Made by a program: the position numbers and the translations under genes. Positions 35,732-43,596 of a DNA stretch of 64,000 bases are shown piece by piece; position 1 is the stretch's first letter, and every line of letters begins with the position of its first letter. Source of the DNA: an uncultured Acidobacteriota bacterium (GTDB lineage Bacteria; Acidobacteriota; Terriglobia; Terriglobales; Acidobacteriaceae). The notes under the pieces were generated by a model. That model was not told the origin of the DNA. It was given only the letters and a program-made list of their open reading frames with translations, and ran no database searches. The DNA is taken from assembly GCA_903832055.1 (NCBI GenBank), contig CAILAC010000009.1, forward strand, positions 160,787-224,786. The letters run 5' to 3'.

Positions 35732-36715
35732 ATGACGACTGCTGCCATTCGTATTTCTGACAAGACTCCTTCGGCTGCTCTGCGCTGGTTTGCGTGGGGG
35801 GTGCTGGGGTATTTTATTGCGACGATTTTGTGGGGAACCGTGGTGCGGGCAACCGGCTCGGGCGCGGGTTGCGGCGACCACTGGCCGCTTTGCAATGGGA
35901 CCGTGTTGCAGCAGTCGCCAACCTTGCAGACAATGATCGAGTTTGCCCACCGGATTACGGCGGCACTCGATATGTTCTGCGTGCTCGGCCTGCTGGTGTG
36001 GACGTGGCGGCGGACGGTTTCTGGTCATCTGGCGCGCTGGGCTGCGGGGGCTGCGGTCTTTCTCACGCTGACTGAGGGCGCGCTGGGTGCGCTGCTGGTG
36101 AAGCTGGGGCTGACGGCGCAGAGCCAGTCGCCGCTGCGCGCGCCGATGCTGGCGCTGCATCTTTCAAACACGCTTTTGCTGGTGGCGGCGCTGGCGATGG
36201 CGGCGCATTTTCTCGGCCGCCGCATTGGGTATCGCTGGCGCGATGTGCATATCAGCGCGCCGGTTGGGACGACGATCGGCATGATTTCCGTGATGATTGT
36301 GGGCGTGACGGGGTCAATGGCGGCGCTGGGGGATACCTTGTTCCCGGCCAGTTCGCTTTCGGCTTCAATCGATCAGGATTTTGCCTCAAGTGTGGCGGGG
36401 CATGTGACGGGCGAGGCGGGGTGGCTGCTGCGCTGGCGGTGGACCCATCCCACGGTGGCGATATTCGCGAGTATCTTTCTGATCTGGCTGCTGATCCGCG
36501 CCGCTCGGCGGAGTGGCCCCTGGGATAATCGTGCGCTGTCCGGGCTGGTGGTAGGTCTGCTGGCGGTGCAGTATTTGCTGGGCGGGCTGGATGTCTGGCT
36601 GCTTGCGCCGGTGTGGATGCAGGTGGTGCACTTGCTGGGGGCGGATCTGCTGTGGTCGGCGCTGGTGGTGCTGACGGCGCGGCTGACACTGCTGCCGATT
36701 GCCCCGAAGGGGTAG
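35732..36715 (+). CDS. ctaA: heme A synthase (COX15/CtaA family)
   Basis: 327 residues with eight predicted membrane helices. The first periplasmic loop has V-V-R-A-T-G-S-G-A-G-C-G-D-H-W-P-L-C-N-G, the cysteine-containing hallmark of CtaA, and helix 2 has E-F-A-H-R-I-T-A, a heme-ligand histidine. The second half repeats the pattern (V-A-G-H-V-T-G, R-W-T-H-P). It oxidises heme O to heme A for aa3-type cytochrome oxidase. No ctaB or cox genes are adjacent. Confidence 0.93.
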   Translation: MTTAAIRISDKTPSAALRWFAWGVLGYFIATILWGTVVRATGSGAGCGDHWPLCNGTVLQQSPTLQTMIEFAHRITAALDMFCVLGLLVWTWRRTVSGHLARWAAGAAVFLTLTEGALGALLVKLGLTAQSQSPLRAPMLALHLSNTLLLVAALAMAAHFLGRRIGYRWRDVHISAPVGTTIGMISVMIVGVTGSMAALGDTLFPASSLSASIDQDFASSVAGHVTGEAGWLLRWRWTHPTVAIFASIFLIWLLIRAARRSGPWDNRALSGLVVGLLAVQYLLGGLDVWLLAPVWMQVVHLLGADLLWSALVVLTARLTLLPIAPKG

Positions 36716-36726
36716 AGTTGTGGTTC

Positions 36727-36803
36727 CCACATCTCAAAAATCGAGATGTGAGGCACCTTGATTCAAGTTCAGGCCGCAGATTCCTTGCTTCGCTCAGAAT
36801 GAC
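36727..36803. repeat. REP-like palindrome (family A, copy 4) plus CGCTCAGAATGACA element
   Basis: CCCACATCTC (36727-36736) faces GAGATGTG (36743-36750), followed by AGGCACC. It is close to the copy at 618-644. Just to the right, 36780-36803 reads like a second dispersed element (CTTCGCTCAGAATGACA), of which a diverged copy (CTTCGTTCAGAATGAC) is at 18136-18151. It lies after ctaA and before the stop of the convergent M24 gene. Confidence 0.65.
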
Positions 36804-36820
36804 AAGTGCCGCGGAGCAGT

Positions 36821-37975
36821 CTAAAGGATCAAAACGCCGGTGGCAGGGTAGCTGTTGCCGTTGGCGCTGGAGGCGAGGTCTGGCAGCTCCGGCGTCGGGG
36901 TGAGGACTTCGATTTTGCCGTCCTGGAGCAGGACGGTGTCTTCGACTTTGCCGCCGCGGATGCTGGGGTTCCAGGCAAAGACCTGGTTGTTGACGACTTC
37001 TTCCTTGCCGCCGGGGGTGGCAACCCATTCACGTTCCCAGTAGCCGGTGGCTCCGCCCTGATGGTGGAACTGTTCGTCGCCGGGAAAGCCATTGGCGGCA
37101 TAGGCGTCGGCAGCGGTCTTGAAGAGATGGCCCGAAGTCGCACCGTCGCGGGTGGCGTCGAGCAGGGCGGCATTGACCTGGGCAGCCGCGTGGAAGCGCT
37201 GGGCGAGTTCTGCGGCAATGGGGCCGACATGGGCGAAGCGGGTGATGGAGACAGTGAGGCCCCATTTGCGTGCGCAGAGGTTAATCATGCCGTACTTTTC
37301 GAGCTTGTTGCCGCGTGCGACCGCGTGTTTGTACTTGAAGATGCGCTCGTCGGTGGCCATGAGATAGACGGACGGCAGAATGCCTCGCTGGAGCAGAGCG
37401 TCGGCGACGCGGCCTTCGATTTCGTACTCGGTGATGCCGGGCTGGAGGCTCTTGAGGACTTCAGTGACGGCGGCGGCGGTGTGGGCACCGAGCCAGCGGA
37501 AGCGTGCGATTTCTGTTTCCTGGAGTGCGGCGCGGAGCGGGTAGAGATTGGCATGGCTGCAGCCGGGGACCGGCGTATCAGAGGCGAGGCGGCCGTGCGT
37601 GATTTCGAGGGCGGTTTCGTCGGTAGTGTTGGCGCACCAGGGAAAGATCCTGGGTTCGAAGTCGAGCGCGCCGAATTCCTCGTCGTGCAGGCGCGGGGCC
37701 TCGTTGGCGGTGGTGAGGTAGTAGCGCGCGCCCTCGGCGGTGACGAGCAAGGCAGCTACGCCGGTTTCGTTGGGAGTGAGTACGCGCAACTCAACCGCGC
37801 CGCCGGTAAGCCAGGCGATGTTTTCATTGCGTCGAAGGAGGACGCCGTCCAACTCATTTGAGCGTAGCCACTGGATGACGCGTTCATGCTTGGCTTCGAG
37901 CTCGGCATTCCAGGCTGCTTCTGTAACTACGGTGGTGCCATTTACGACCAGGCTTTTGCGGATTCGCACGCTCAT
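36821..37975 (-). CDS. M24 (pita-bread fold) protein, metal site largely lost
   Basis: 384 residues. An N-terminal creatinase-like domain (residues 1-150) precedes an M24 aminopeptidase fold (R-W-L-G-A-H-T, L-Q-P-G-I-T-E-Y-E-I-E). Normal dimetal enzymes use two Asp, one His and two Glu. Aligned positions here read Asn232, Ser243, His304 or 305, Asn336 and Glu345, so three of five ligands are changed. This resembles metal-free M24 relatives such as creatinase and ectoine hydrolase, where histidine does the chemistry. Thus it is probably a C-N hydrolase of a small molecule rather than a peptidase. Monocistronic. Confidence 0.8.
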   Translation of the reverse strand: MSVRIRKSLVVNGTTVVTEAAWNAELEAKHERVIQWLRSNELDGVLLRRNENIAWLTGGAVELRVLTPNETGVAALLVTAEGARYYLTTANEAPRLHDEEFGALDFEPRIFPWCANTTDETALEITHGRLASDTPVPGCSHANLYPLRAALQETEIARFRWLGAHTAAAVTEVLKSLQPGITEYEIEGRVADALLQRGILPSVYLMATDERIFKYKHAVARGNKLEKYGMINLCARKWGLTVSITRFAHVGPIAAELAQRFHAAAQVNAALLDATRDGATSGHLFKTAADAYAANGFPGDEQFHHQGGATGYWEREWVATPGGKEEVVNNQVFAWNPSIRGGKVEDTVLLQDGKIEVLTPTPELPDLASSANGNSYPATGVLIL

Positions 37976-38038
37976 CGAGATTTACCTTCCAAGAGTTGGT
38001 CTAAGGACAATTTGAAGAAGTCTGGACTGCTTCCCTCA

Positions 38039-38100
38039 GGGGCTAAAGCCCTTCGAATTCATTGGATTTATGTACGGGCTAAAGCCCATACCCTTCATTG
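38039..38100. repeat. two direct copies of palindrome GGGCTAAAGCCC (family C)
   Basis: The 12-base palindrome GGGCTAAAGCCC occurs at 38040-38051 and 38076-38087, 36 bases apart, each followed by similar CTTCATT/ATTCATT sequence. It sits between two leftward genes. This looks like a two-unit REP/BIME-type element. Confidence 0.75.
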
Positions 38101-38158
38101 GGCATTATTAAAGAGAAGGTTCTCAAATTCAATTAAATCGATTATTCAGTATAGACCC

Positions 38159-38196
38159 AAAGAAAACGGGGCGCTGACACGGTTGGTCAGCGCCCC
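38159..38196 (-). terminator. intrinsic terminator after the isomerase-family gene
   Basis: An 11-base stem GGGGCGCTGAC (38168-38178) / GTCAGCGCCCC (38186-38196) is followed on the minus strand by TTTTCTTTG. It lies 20 bases past the stop codon at 38217. Confidence 0.88.
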
Positions 38197-38216
38197 GGGA
38201 GACCAGTCCAAAAGAG

Positions 38217-39644
38217 TTAATCTTCGCTTTCGCCGTGGTAGTAGCTTTCCCAGCCGAGGTAGCGGCTGGCGGCTTCGTGGACAGCTTTGGAGCTGTCGCT
38301 GAAGTTGGCGGCGACGTGGTGTTCGAAGCCTTCGCGGCAGATGTACTTGAGCAGCTTTTGCAGCTTGGGAATTTCAGCGACGCCTGCGCCGCCGAAGGTG
38401 GTGAGCGGGTCATCGGTGAAGCGGCCGGGGCCGACGTAGCCGCGCACGATGCCGCGACGGTCGTCGGTGGAGTAGCGGGCGAAGCTCATGGCTCCAGACT
38501 TGACGCGACCGACACAGGTGCCGAAGGTGTTGGCCTTGCCGACCGTGCCGGCGATGATCTCCTGGAAGTCCATTTTGACTTCGTTGAAGAAGTGCTTGGG
38601 CAGGTTGGAGCAGTGGAAGCAGACGCACTTATCGGGGTGGCTGCCGTAGTTGTTGTTCCAATCGAGCAGGGCCGAGGGCGTGCCGGAGGCGAGGGCGAGC
38701 ATGTACATGCTGAGCGTGCCGGGCACGTCTACTTCGCAGGCGGAGGGGATGAGGTCGTTGGACATCATGCTCATGATGGTGCAGGGGACGACACCGAAGA
38801 ACTCTTCGAGCGAGGTCCAGCACTGTACGGCGGAGATGGTGACGTGGGTTTGCTTCATCCAGCCATCGATGACTGCGCCGAGCTTGGCCATCTTGAGCAG
38901 GGCATCTTCGGGAATGCCGGAGTGGGTGACGTAGGCCTTGATGGCGGCGAGTTTGGCCTGGGCCGCATCGTCGTTGTCGCTCATCTTGTGGATACGGCCG
39001 AGGACTTCGGAGAGGTCGAGGGTTTCGATCGAGATACCGTTCGTCTCAAGAATGCGCTCGGAGTAGCGGACGGTGTTGAAGGCGGTGGGGCGAGCGCCGA
39101 TGGCACCGATGCGGAGGTTCTTGAGGCCCTTGACGATGCGGCAGACGGCGCCGAACCACTCGAGGTCGGCTTTGAATTCCGCAGACGCGGGAGCTTCGGT
39201 GTGGAGCGTGGTGAGAGAGTAAGGGATGCCATACTGCATCAGGTTGTTGCAGGCGCTCATTTTGCCGCAGAAGCTGTCACGGCGGGTGGCGATGGTCATG
39301 GCGTCGCTCTTGTCTGGGGTGGCCTGGACGAGAACGGGGACCTTGAGGCCAGAGAGGCGAATGGCGTCGGCAACGCCGCGTTCATCGCCAAAGTTGGGCA
39401 GGGTGATGATGATGCCGTCGATGTCGGCGGCGTGCTGCTTGAAGAGATCGGCGCAGCGCTGAGCTTCGGCGTAGGTTTCAACCGCGCCAAATTTTGAGTC
39501 CTGGGCGGTGAGGACGATTGCTTTGCCGCCGGCGGCTTCAATTGCCGCAATCATTTCTTCGCGACCGGTCTTGGCCAGATGATCTGGAAAGAAACCGCGA
39601 TTGCCTACAACGACGCCGTAGGTCATGGTTCGTAGCGCTGCCAT
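38217..39644 (-). CDS. L-fucose/L-arabinose isomerase-fold protein
   Basis: 475 residues from the ATG at 39644, with AAGGAG upstream; an earlier ATG at 39671 lacks this. The N-terminal half has two Rossmann-like domains (I-D-G-I-I-I-T-L-P-N-F-G-D-E, G-A-I-G-A-R-P) and the C-terminal half the fucose-isomerase-type domain (E-V-D-V-P-G-T-L, C-V-C-F-H-C-S-N-L-P). Family members convert aldose and ketose sugars with a divalent metal, but this subgroup has no assigned substrate. The symporter operon starting upstream suggests the cell imports its substrate. It may feed ketoses to xylB/xfp; that is inference. Confidence 0.8.
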   Translation of the reverse strand: MAALRTMTYGVVVGNRGFFPDHLAKTGREEMIAAIEAAGGKAIVLTAQDSKFGAVETYAEAQRCADLFKQHAADIDGIIITLPNFGDERGVADAIRLSGLKVPVLVQATPDKSDAMTIATRRDSFCGKMSACNNLMQYGIPYSLTTLHTEAPASAEFKADLEWFGAVCRIVKGLKNLRIGAIGARPTAFNTVRYSERILETNGISIETLDLSEVLGRIHKMSDNDDAAQAKLAAIKAYVTHSGIPEDALLKMAKLGAVIDGWMKQTHVTISAVQCWTSLEEFFGVVPCTIMSMMSNDLIPSACEVDVPGTLSMYMLALASGTPSALLDWNNNYGSHPDKCVCFHCSNLPKHFFNEVKMDFQEIIAGTVGKANTFGTCVGRVKSGAMSFARYSTDDRRGIVRGYVGPGRFTDDPLTTFGGAGVAEIPKLQKLLKYICREGFEHHVAANFSDSSKAVHEAASRYLGWESYYHGESED

Positions 39645-39768
39645 GTGATGCTCCTTACTGTACCGGTGCATGGGCCCGGATGATGGTTATAACTGCATAG
39701 TTAGGTATTTTTCGGGCATTGAATTCGCGGATCAATTTGGCGCGAGGTCAATGCCCGAGCGATAAGTT

Positions 39769-39981
39769 CTAGGCTTTGCCGGGGCGAAAGCGGAGCGCGT
39801 AGAAGAGCCCCAGTATGAGCATGAGGGCACCCCACCAGACGGGTGCATGAAGCTCCTTCAGGATAACGTTTGCGAAGTTGCCCGTGACCAGTTCCCAGAT
39901 GCCGTAGCCGAGAATCATCACGCCGTAGATGGTCAGCAGCACGCCGATAAAGAACCAGATTGATATTTCTTTCGATTCCAT
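39769..39981 (-). CDS. small two-helix membrane protein of the symporter operon
   Basis: 70 residues: a short charged N-terminus (M-E-S-K-E-I-S-I-W) and two predicted membrane helices (about 8-30 and 48-64), ending in R-F-R-P-G-K-A. It starts 10 bases after the stop of the SSS symporter gene, so it is co-transcribed. Small proteins of this type often accompany SSS transporters in Acidobacteriota and Planctomycetota; an accessory role is inferred. Confidence 0.75.
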   Translation of the reverse strand: MESKEISIWFFIGVLLTIYGVMILGYGIWELVTGNFANVILKELHAPVWWGALMLILGLFYALRFRPGKA

Positions 39982-39991
39982 TGGAAACTCC

Positions 39992-41788
39992 TTACCAGAA
40001 AATGACGTTCAGGGCGATGAAGATTACGAGCGCGATGACTGTCCAGAACCACTCGTTCTTGTAGAAAGGAACGGGCTCTTCCTCAGGCAGCTTGGTAGCG
40101 CCGTAGACGAGTCCATCCAACTCGGCAACCGGTCGCGCCTTGCCAAAGAGGCTCACGACGAAGATGACGATGAAGGTGACGCTGATGGACCAGAGTGCTC
40201 GGTACATGTTCTCGGCCATGTCTTTGGCGTAGGGCGAGAGGGCAACGTAGCGCAGGGCCGAGGGATCGACCTTGACCCATGCGAAGAGGCCGATCGAAGT
40301 AAGCGTGCCAAGGAGCAATCCCCAGAAGCCGCCGGCCGAGGTGGCGCGCTTCCAGAACATGCCCATCAGCACGGCTCCGAGCAGAGGCGCGATGAAGAAA
40401 CTGAAGAGCGCCTGCACGTAATCCATGATGCCGGCTGCACCCATGACCAGGTAGGCTGCACCGATGGAGATGACGACTCCAAGGATAGTAGCCCAGCGAC
40501 CGACCGTGACGTAGTGCTCGTCTGAAGCCTTTTTGTTAATGAGAGGCTGGTAGATGTCGTAGGTCCAGACGGCCGAGAAGGCGCTGACGTTACCAGCCAT
40601 GCCGCTCATGAAGCCGGCGATGAGGGCGGTGATGCCGAGTCCGAGCAGACCGGGGCTGCAATAGCGGACGAGCATGAGGGGCAGCACGTCGTTGTACGTG
40701 TGCAGGTGAAGTTCGGGGTGAGCTGCGGCGACGTTTTCGCCGACCAGTTTCATCAGGCTGCCGTCAGAGTTCTGCAGTACGACGAGGCCGAGCAGGCCAG
40801 GAAGAATGACGATGAAGGGCACAGCCATCTTGAAGAAAGAGCCGATGACCGGGGCCATGCGCGCTGAGCGCAGGCTGTTGGCGGCGAGTACGCGTTGGAC
40901 GACCAGGAAGTCGGTGGTCCAGTAGCCGAAGCTGATGGCGAAACCGAGGCCAAAGACGATGCCGGTCCAATGGACGCCCATCGGGTTGTCCTGGAAGTGT
41001 CCCATGCTGCGCCACATGTGGGTGTAGTCGCCCATGGGGATTGCGCCGTTGGCGATGTTCTGAGCGATCTTGAGTTTGAGGCCGTTCCAGCCGCCTGCCT
41101 CGATCATGCCGAGAATGGGCACGAGGAGCGCGCCGCCCCAGATAAGGACGAACTGCAGGACTTCATTGAAGATGGCCGAGCGCAGGCCCCCGAGTGCGAC
41201 GTACGCCGCCACTGCGACCGAGGAGACGACGATGGAAAAATTGAGGTCCCATCCGAGTACGATCTGCATGACCTTGGCCATGGAGAACATGTTCACGCCG
41301 CTCATCAGCACGGTCATGAAGGCGAAAGAGAATGCCGCCACGATGCTTGACCCCTGACCGAAGCGCAGCTTGAGGTAGCCGGGGACGGAGTGGGTTTTGC
41401 AGACGTAGTAGAAGGGCATCATGACCATGCCGAGGAAGAGCATGGCGGGAATGGCGCCGATCCAGTACCAATGCGCGGCGAGGATGCCGTATTGGTAGGC
41501 GGAACCCGCCCAGCCCATGAGTTCGAGCGAGCCCAGGTTGGCTGAGACGAAGCTGAGGCCGGCGATCCAGGCGGTCATTTCGCGGCCAGCCATGAAGAAC
41601 TCTTCGCTGGTGTTTGAGCGCTTCTTCAAATAGAAGCCAATCCAGATCACCATGACGAAATAGATGGCGATGACAGCGATATCGAGTGGACCAAGATGGG
41701 CCAGCGAGGGAGCACCGGCGGCGAGCATGGTCATGGCGTGCGGCAAGAAGCCGCCAGCGAAGTTTGAGGCTAGAGCAAGTTCAAGCAT
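39992..41788 (-). CDS. sodium:solute symporter (SSS family)
   Basis: 598 residues with about 14 membrane helices. The early R-S-N-T-S-E-E-F-F-M-A-G-R segment, G-L-S-F-V-S-A-N-L-G-S-L-E-L-M-G-W and the central G-G-L-R-S-A-I-F-N-E motif are characteristic of SSS sugar transporters (vSGLT-like). It probably couples sodium to uptake of a sugar or sugar acid. It heads an operon with a 70-residue membrane protein; the next gene downstream is the isomerase-fold enzyme, 124 bases on. Two GAAATCGTTAC-like sites upstream might be operator elements. Confidence 0.92.
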   Translation of the reverse strand: MLELALASNFAGGFLPHAMTMLAAGAPSLAHLGPLDIAVIAIYFVMVIWIGFYLKKRSNTSEEFFMAGREMTAWIAGLSFVSANLGSLELMGWAGSAYQYGILAAHWYWIGAIPAMLFLGMVMMPFYYVCKTHSVPGYLKLRFGQGSSIVAAFSFAFMTVLMSGVNMFSMAKVMQIVLGWDLNFSIVVSSVAVAAYVALGGLRSAIFNEVLQFVLIWGGALLVPILGMIEAGGWNGLKLKIAQNIANGAIPMGDYTHMWRSMGHFQDNPMGVHWTGIVFGLGFAISFGYWTTDFLVVQRVLAANSLRSARMAPVIGSFFKMAVPFIVILPGLLGLVVLQNSDGSLMKLVGENVAAAHPELHLHTYNDVLPLMLVRYCSPGLLGLGITALIAGFMSGMAGNVSAFSAVWTYDIYQPLINKKASDEHYVTVGRWATILGVVISIGAAYLVMGAAGIMDYVQALFSFFIAPLLGAVLMGMFWKRATSAGGFWGLLLGTLTSIGLFAWVKVDPSALRYVALSPYAKDMAENMYRALWSISVTFIVIFVVSLFGKARPVAELDGLVYGATKLPEEEPVPFYKNEWFWTVIALVIFIALNVIFW

Positions 41789-42228
41789 TCGACCACCTGA
41801 TGAGGAGCATTCCGTTCGAGTACTGTTTGTTGCAAAGGAAAGACGCGACCCTTAGTAAATGGCTTTACCTGAGCATCTGTCAAGCAAAATGCGCGATATT
41901 TAGAATTCACTGACCGGTCTGCAGGCAAAAGCGAAAGAAGCTTATCAAAAAGCAGCCATGTGATGCTATGTCTGGTGAAATCGTTACGAACTGAAAGAAA
42001 GCGCCGAGTTGAGAAATCGTTTACCGAAGAAAGACTAGCACGACTTTCGGTCGCTTGTGAATGGTTTGTGATTTCTTTCTTGTCATCCTCGCCGCCAGAC
42101 GCTACTTTGAAGTATGGAATACGTTTTTCTCGTTCCGGCCTCTCTCCAATACACGACTTAAGCGTCTGTCAGGCGCTCGGTTCTGCTCACCCAGTTCTCA
42201 ACGAATCTGTCATTCAGGAGTCTCAACG
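41789..42228. other. divergent promoter region between symporter and aminotransferase genes
   Basis: No gene supported. It contains two near-identical motifs, GAAATCGTTAC (41977-41987) and GAAATCGTTTACC (42013-42025), 36 bases apart. Their central CG half-palindrome resembles LacI-type operators. A short open frame at 41960-42334 lacks protein-like composition and overlaps the aminotransferase start. Confidence 0.4.
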
Positions 42229-43449
42229 ATGTCGAATTCCAATTTCGATCCTTCTGCCTGTAGCGGCCTTTCCCGGCGCAACTTCATGCGCATTGCTGCC
42301 GCCACCTCTGCCCTTGCTTCGATTCCGGTTTTGACTGAAGCGCACATGGCGTTTGCTCAGCGCCCCAAGTTTGCCGCCTCAAATCGCGGAATTCACATCG
42401 ATGCGAACGAGAATCCGCTGGGGCCTTCGCAGGCGGCGCGGGATGCGATTGCGGCCATGATTCCCAAAGGCGGCCGGTACCTGATGGATGCGCAGTTTGA
42501 GATCAACGATACGTTTGCCAAGATCGAGGGACTTGATCCAAACAGCGTATGCGCCTATGCCGGGTCGAGCGAGCCGTTGCACTACACCGTGCTGGCCTAT
42601 ACATCCAAAGACAAGCCGCTGGTGGTCGCCGATCCTGGCTACGAGGCTCCCATGTATGCCGCGAAGGCGGTAGGCGCGCCGGTAATCAAGGTTCCGCTCA
42701 AGGACCCGAAGGGCGCAGCGTCGCATGATGTGAAGGCGATGCTGGCTGCGTCGGCGACGCCCGGTGTGATCTACATCTGCAACCCGAATAACCCGACCGG
42801 TACGGTAACCAGCCCTGCAGATATTGATTACGTCGTCCAGAACGCGCCCAAGGGAACGATTGTGCTGATCGACGAGGCATATATCCATCTGTCGGACGCG
42901 CCATCTTCGCTGCACTACGTGAAGGAAGGCAAGGACGTGATTGTTCTGCGCACCTTCTCGAAGCTCTACGGGATGGCTGGTATTCGCATGGGATATGCGA
43001 TTGGCCGCCCCGATCTGATCGACAAGCTGGTTCCGCTGGGAGGCCAGAACTCGCTGGCGATTACCGCGCTTGCTGCAGCCAAGGCCAGCCTGCTGGATGC
43101 GGACCTGGTGCCGACGCGCAAGAAGATCATTGGCGACATCCGCACAGAAAATCTGGCTTGGCTCAAGTCCGAGGGCTGGGAAGCGACTCCTTCGCAGACG
43201 AACTGCTTCATGCTGGATGTGAAGCGGCCGGGCGGAGAAGTGCTGGCGGCGATGGCCAAGAAGGATATCTACATTGGCCGCATCTGGCCGGCGTGGCCGA
43301 CGCATGTGCGCATCACGGTGGGTACGAAGGATGAGATGGCTGCATTCCGCAAGGCGTTCAAGGAAGTGATGAGCAGCTCGACGGCGGGGCTGGTACCAGA
43401 GCCGCTGCATGAGCGGATCCGAGAGACGCCGTTCAGCTACCTGTCGTAG
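42229..43449 (+). CDS. Tat-exported class I aminotransferase, HisC-like
   Basis: 406 residues from the ATG at 42229 with AGGAG upstream. A twin-arginine signal S-R-R-N-F-M-R (residues 15-21) precedes a hydrophobic region ending near A-F-A-Q. The mature part is a fold-type I PLP enzyme: N-E-N-P-L-G-P-S at the start, C-N-P-N-N-P-T-G-T, I-D-E-A-Y and the PLP lysine Lys245 in T-F-S-K-L-Y-G-M-A-G-I-R-M-G-Y. Sequence is closest to histidinol-phosphate aminotransferase, but export makes a biosynthetic role unlikely; it probably acts on an envelope or extracellular amino acid. No his genes are nearby. Confidence 0.85.
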   Translation: MSNSNFDPSACSGLSRRNFMRIAAATSALASIPVLTEAHMAFAQRPKFAASNRGIHIDANENPLGPSQAARDAIAAMIPKGGRYLMDAQFEINDTFAKIEGLDPNSVCAYAGSSEPLHYTVLAYTSKDKPLVVADPGYEAPMYAAKAVGAPVIKVPLKDPKGAASHDVKAMLAASATPGVIYICNPNNPTGTVTSPADIDYVVQNAPKGTIVLIDEAYIHLSDAPSSLHYVKEGKDVIVLRTFSKLYGMAGIRMGYAIGRPDLIDKLVPLGGQNSLAITALAAAKASLLDADLVPTRKKIIGDIRTENLAWLKSEGWEATPSQTNCFMLDVKRPGGEVLAAMAKKDIYIGRIWPAWPTHVRITVGTKDEMAAFRKAFKEVMSSSTAGLVPEPLHERIRETPFSYLS

Positions 43450-43474
43450 TCACACGAATCAATCTGAAGATAGC

Positions 43475-43505
43475 AAAAGCCCCGGGCACGTCGCCGGGGC
43501 TTTTG
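43475..43505 (+). terminator. intrinsic terminator after the aminotransferase gene
   Basis: Stem AAAAGCCCCGG / CCGGGGCTTTT with a short loop (43475-43504), starting 26 bases after the stop and ending in T's. Confidence 0.88.
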
Positions 43506-43542
43506 TGATTTTGGGGAACGAATGGACAGGGGCTGGGCAAGG

Positions 43543-43574
43543 AAAAACGGCGCCCGGATTACTCCGGACGCCGC
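43543..43574 (-). terminator. intrinsic terminator after the TonB-dependent receptor gene
   Basis: Stem CGGCG-c-CCGGA (43548-43558) / TCCGG-a-CGCCG (43563-43573), followed on the minus strand by GTTTTTCC. It faces the aminotransferase terminator at 43475. Confidence 0.82.
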
Positions 43575-43596
43575 TGGTTTTGTGCATGAAGCCTGC

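Noticed and set aside
41960..42334. Plus-strand frame of 124 codons before the aminotransferase gene
   Set aside because: Its composition is not protein-like and it overlaps the well-supported aminotransferase start in another frame.
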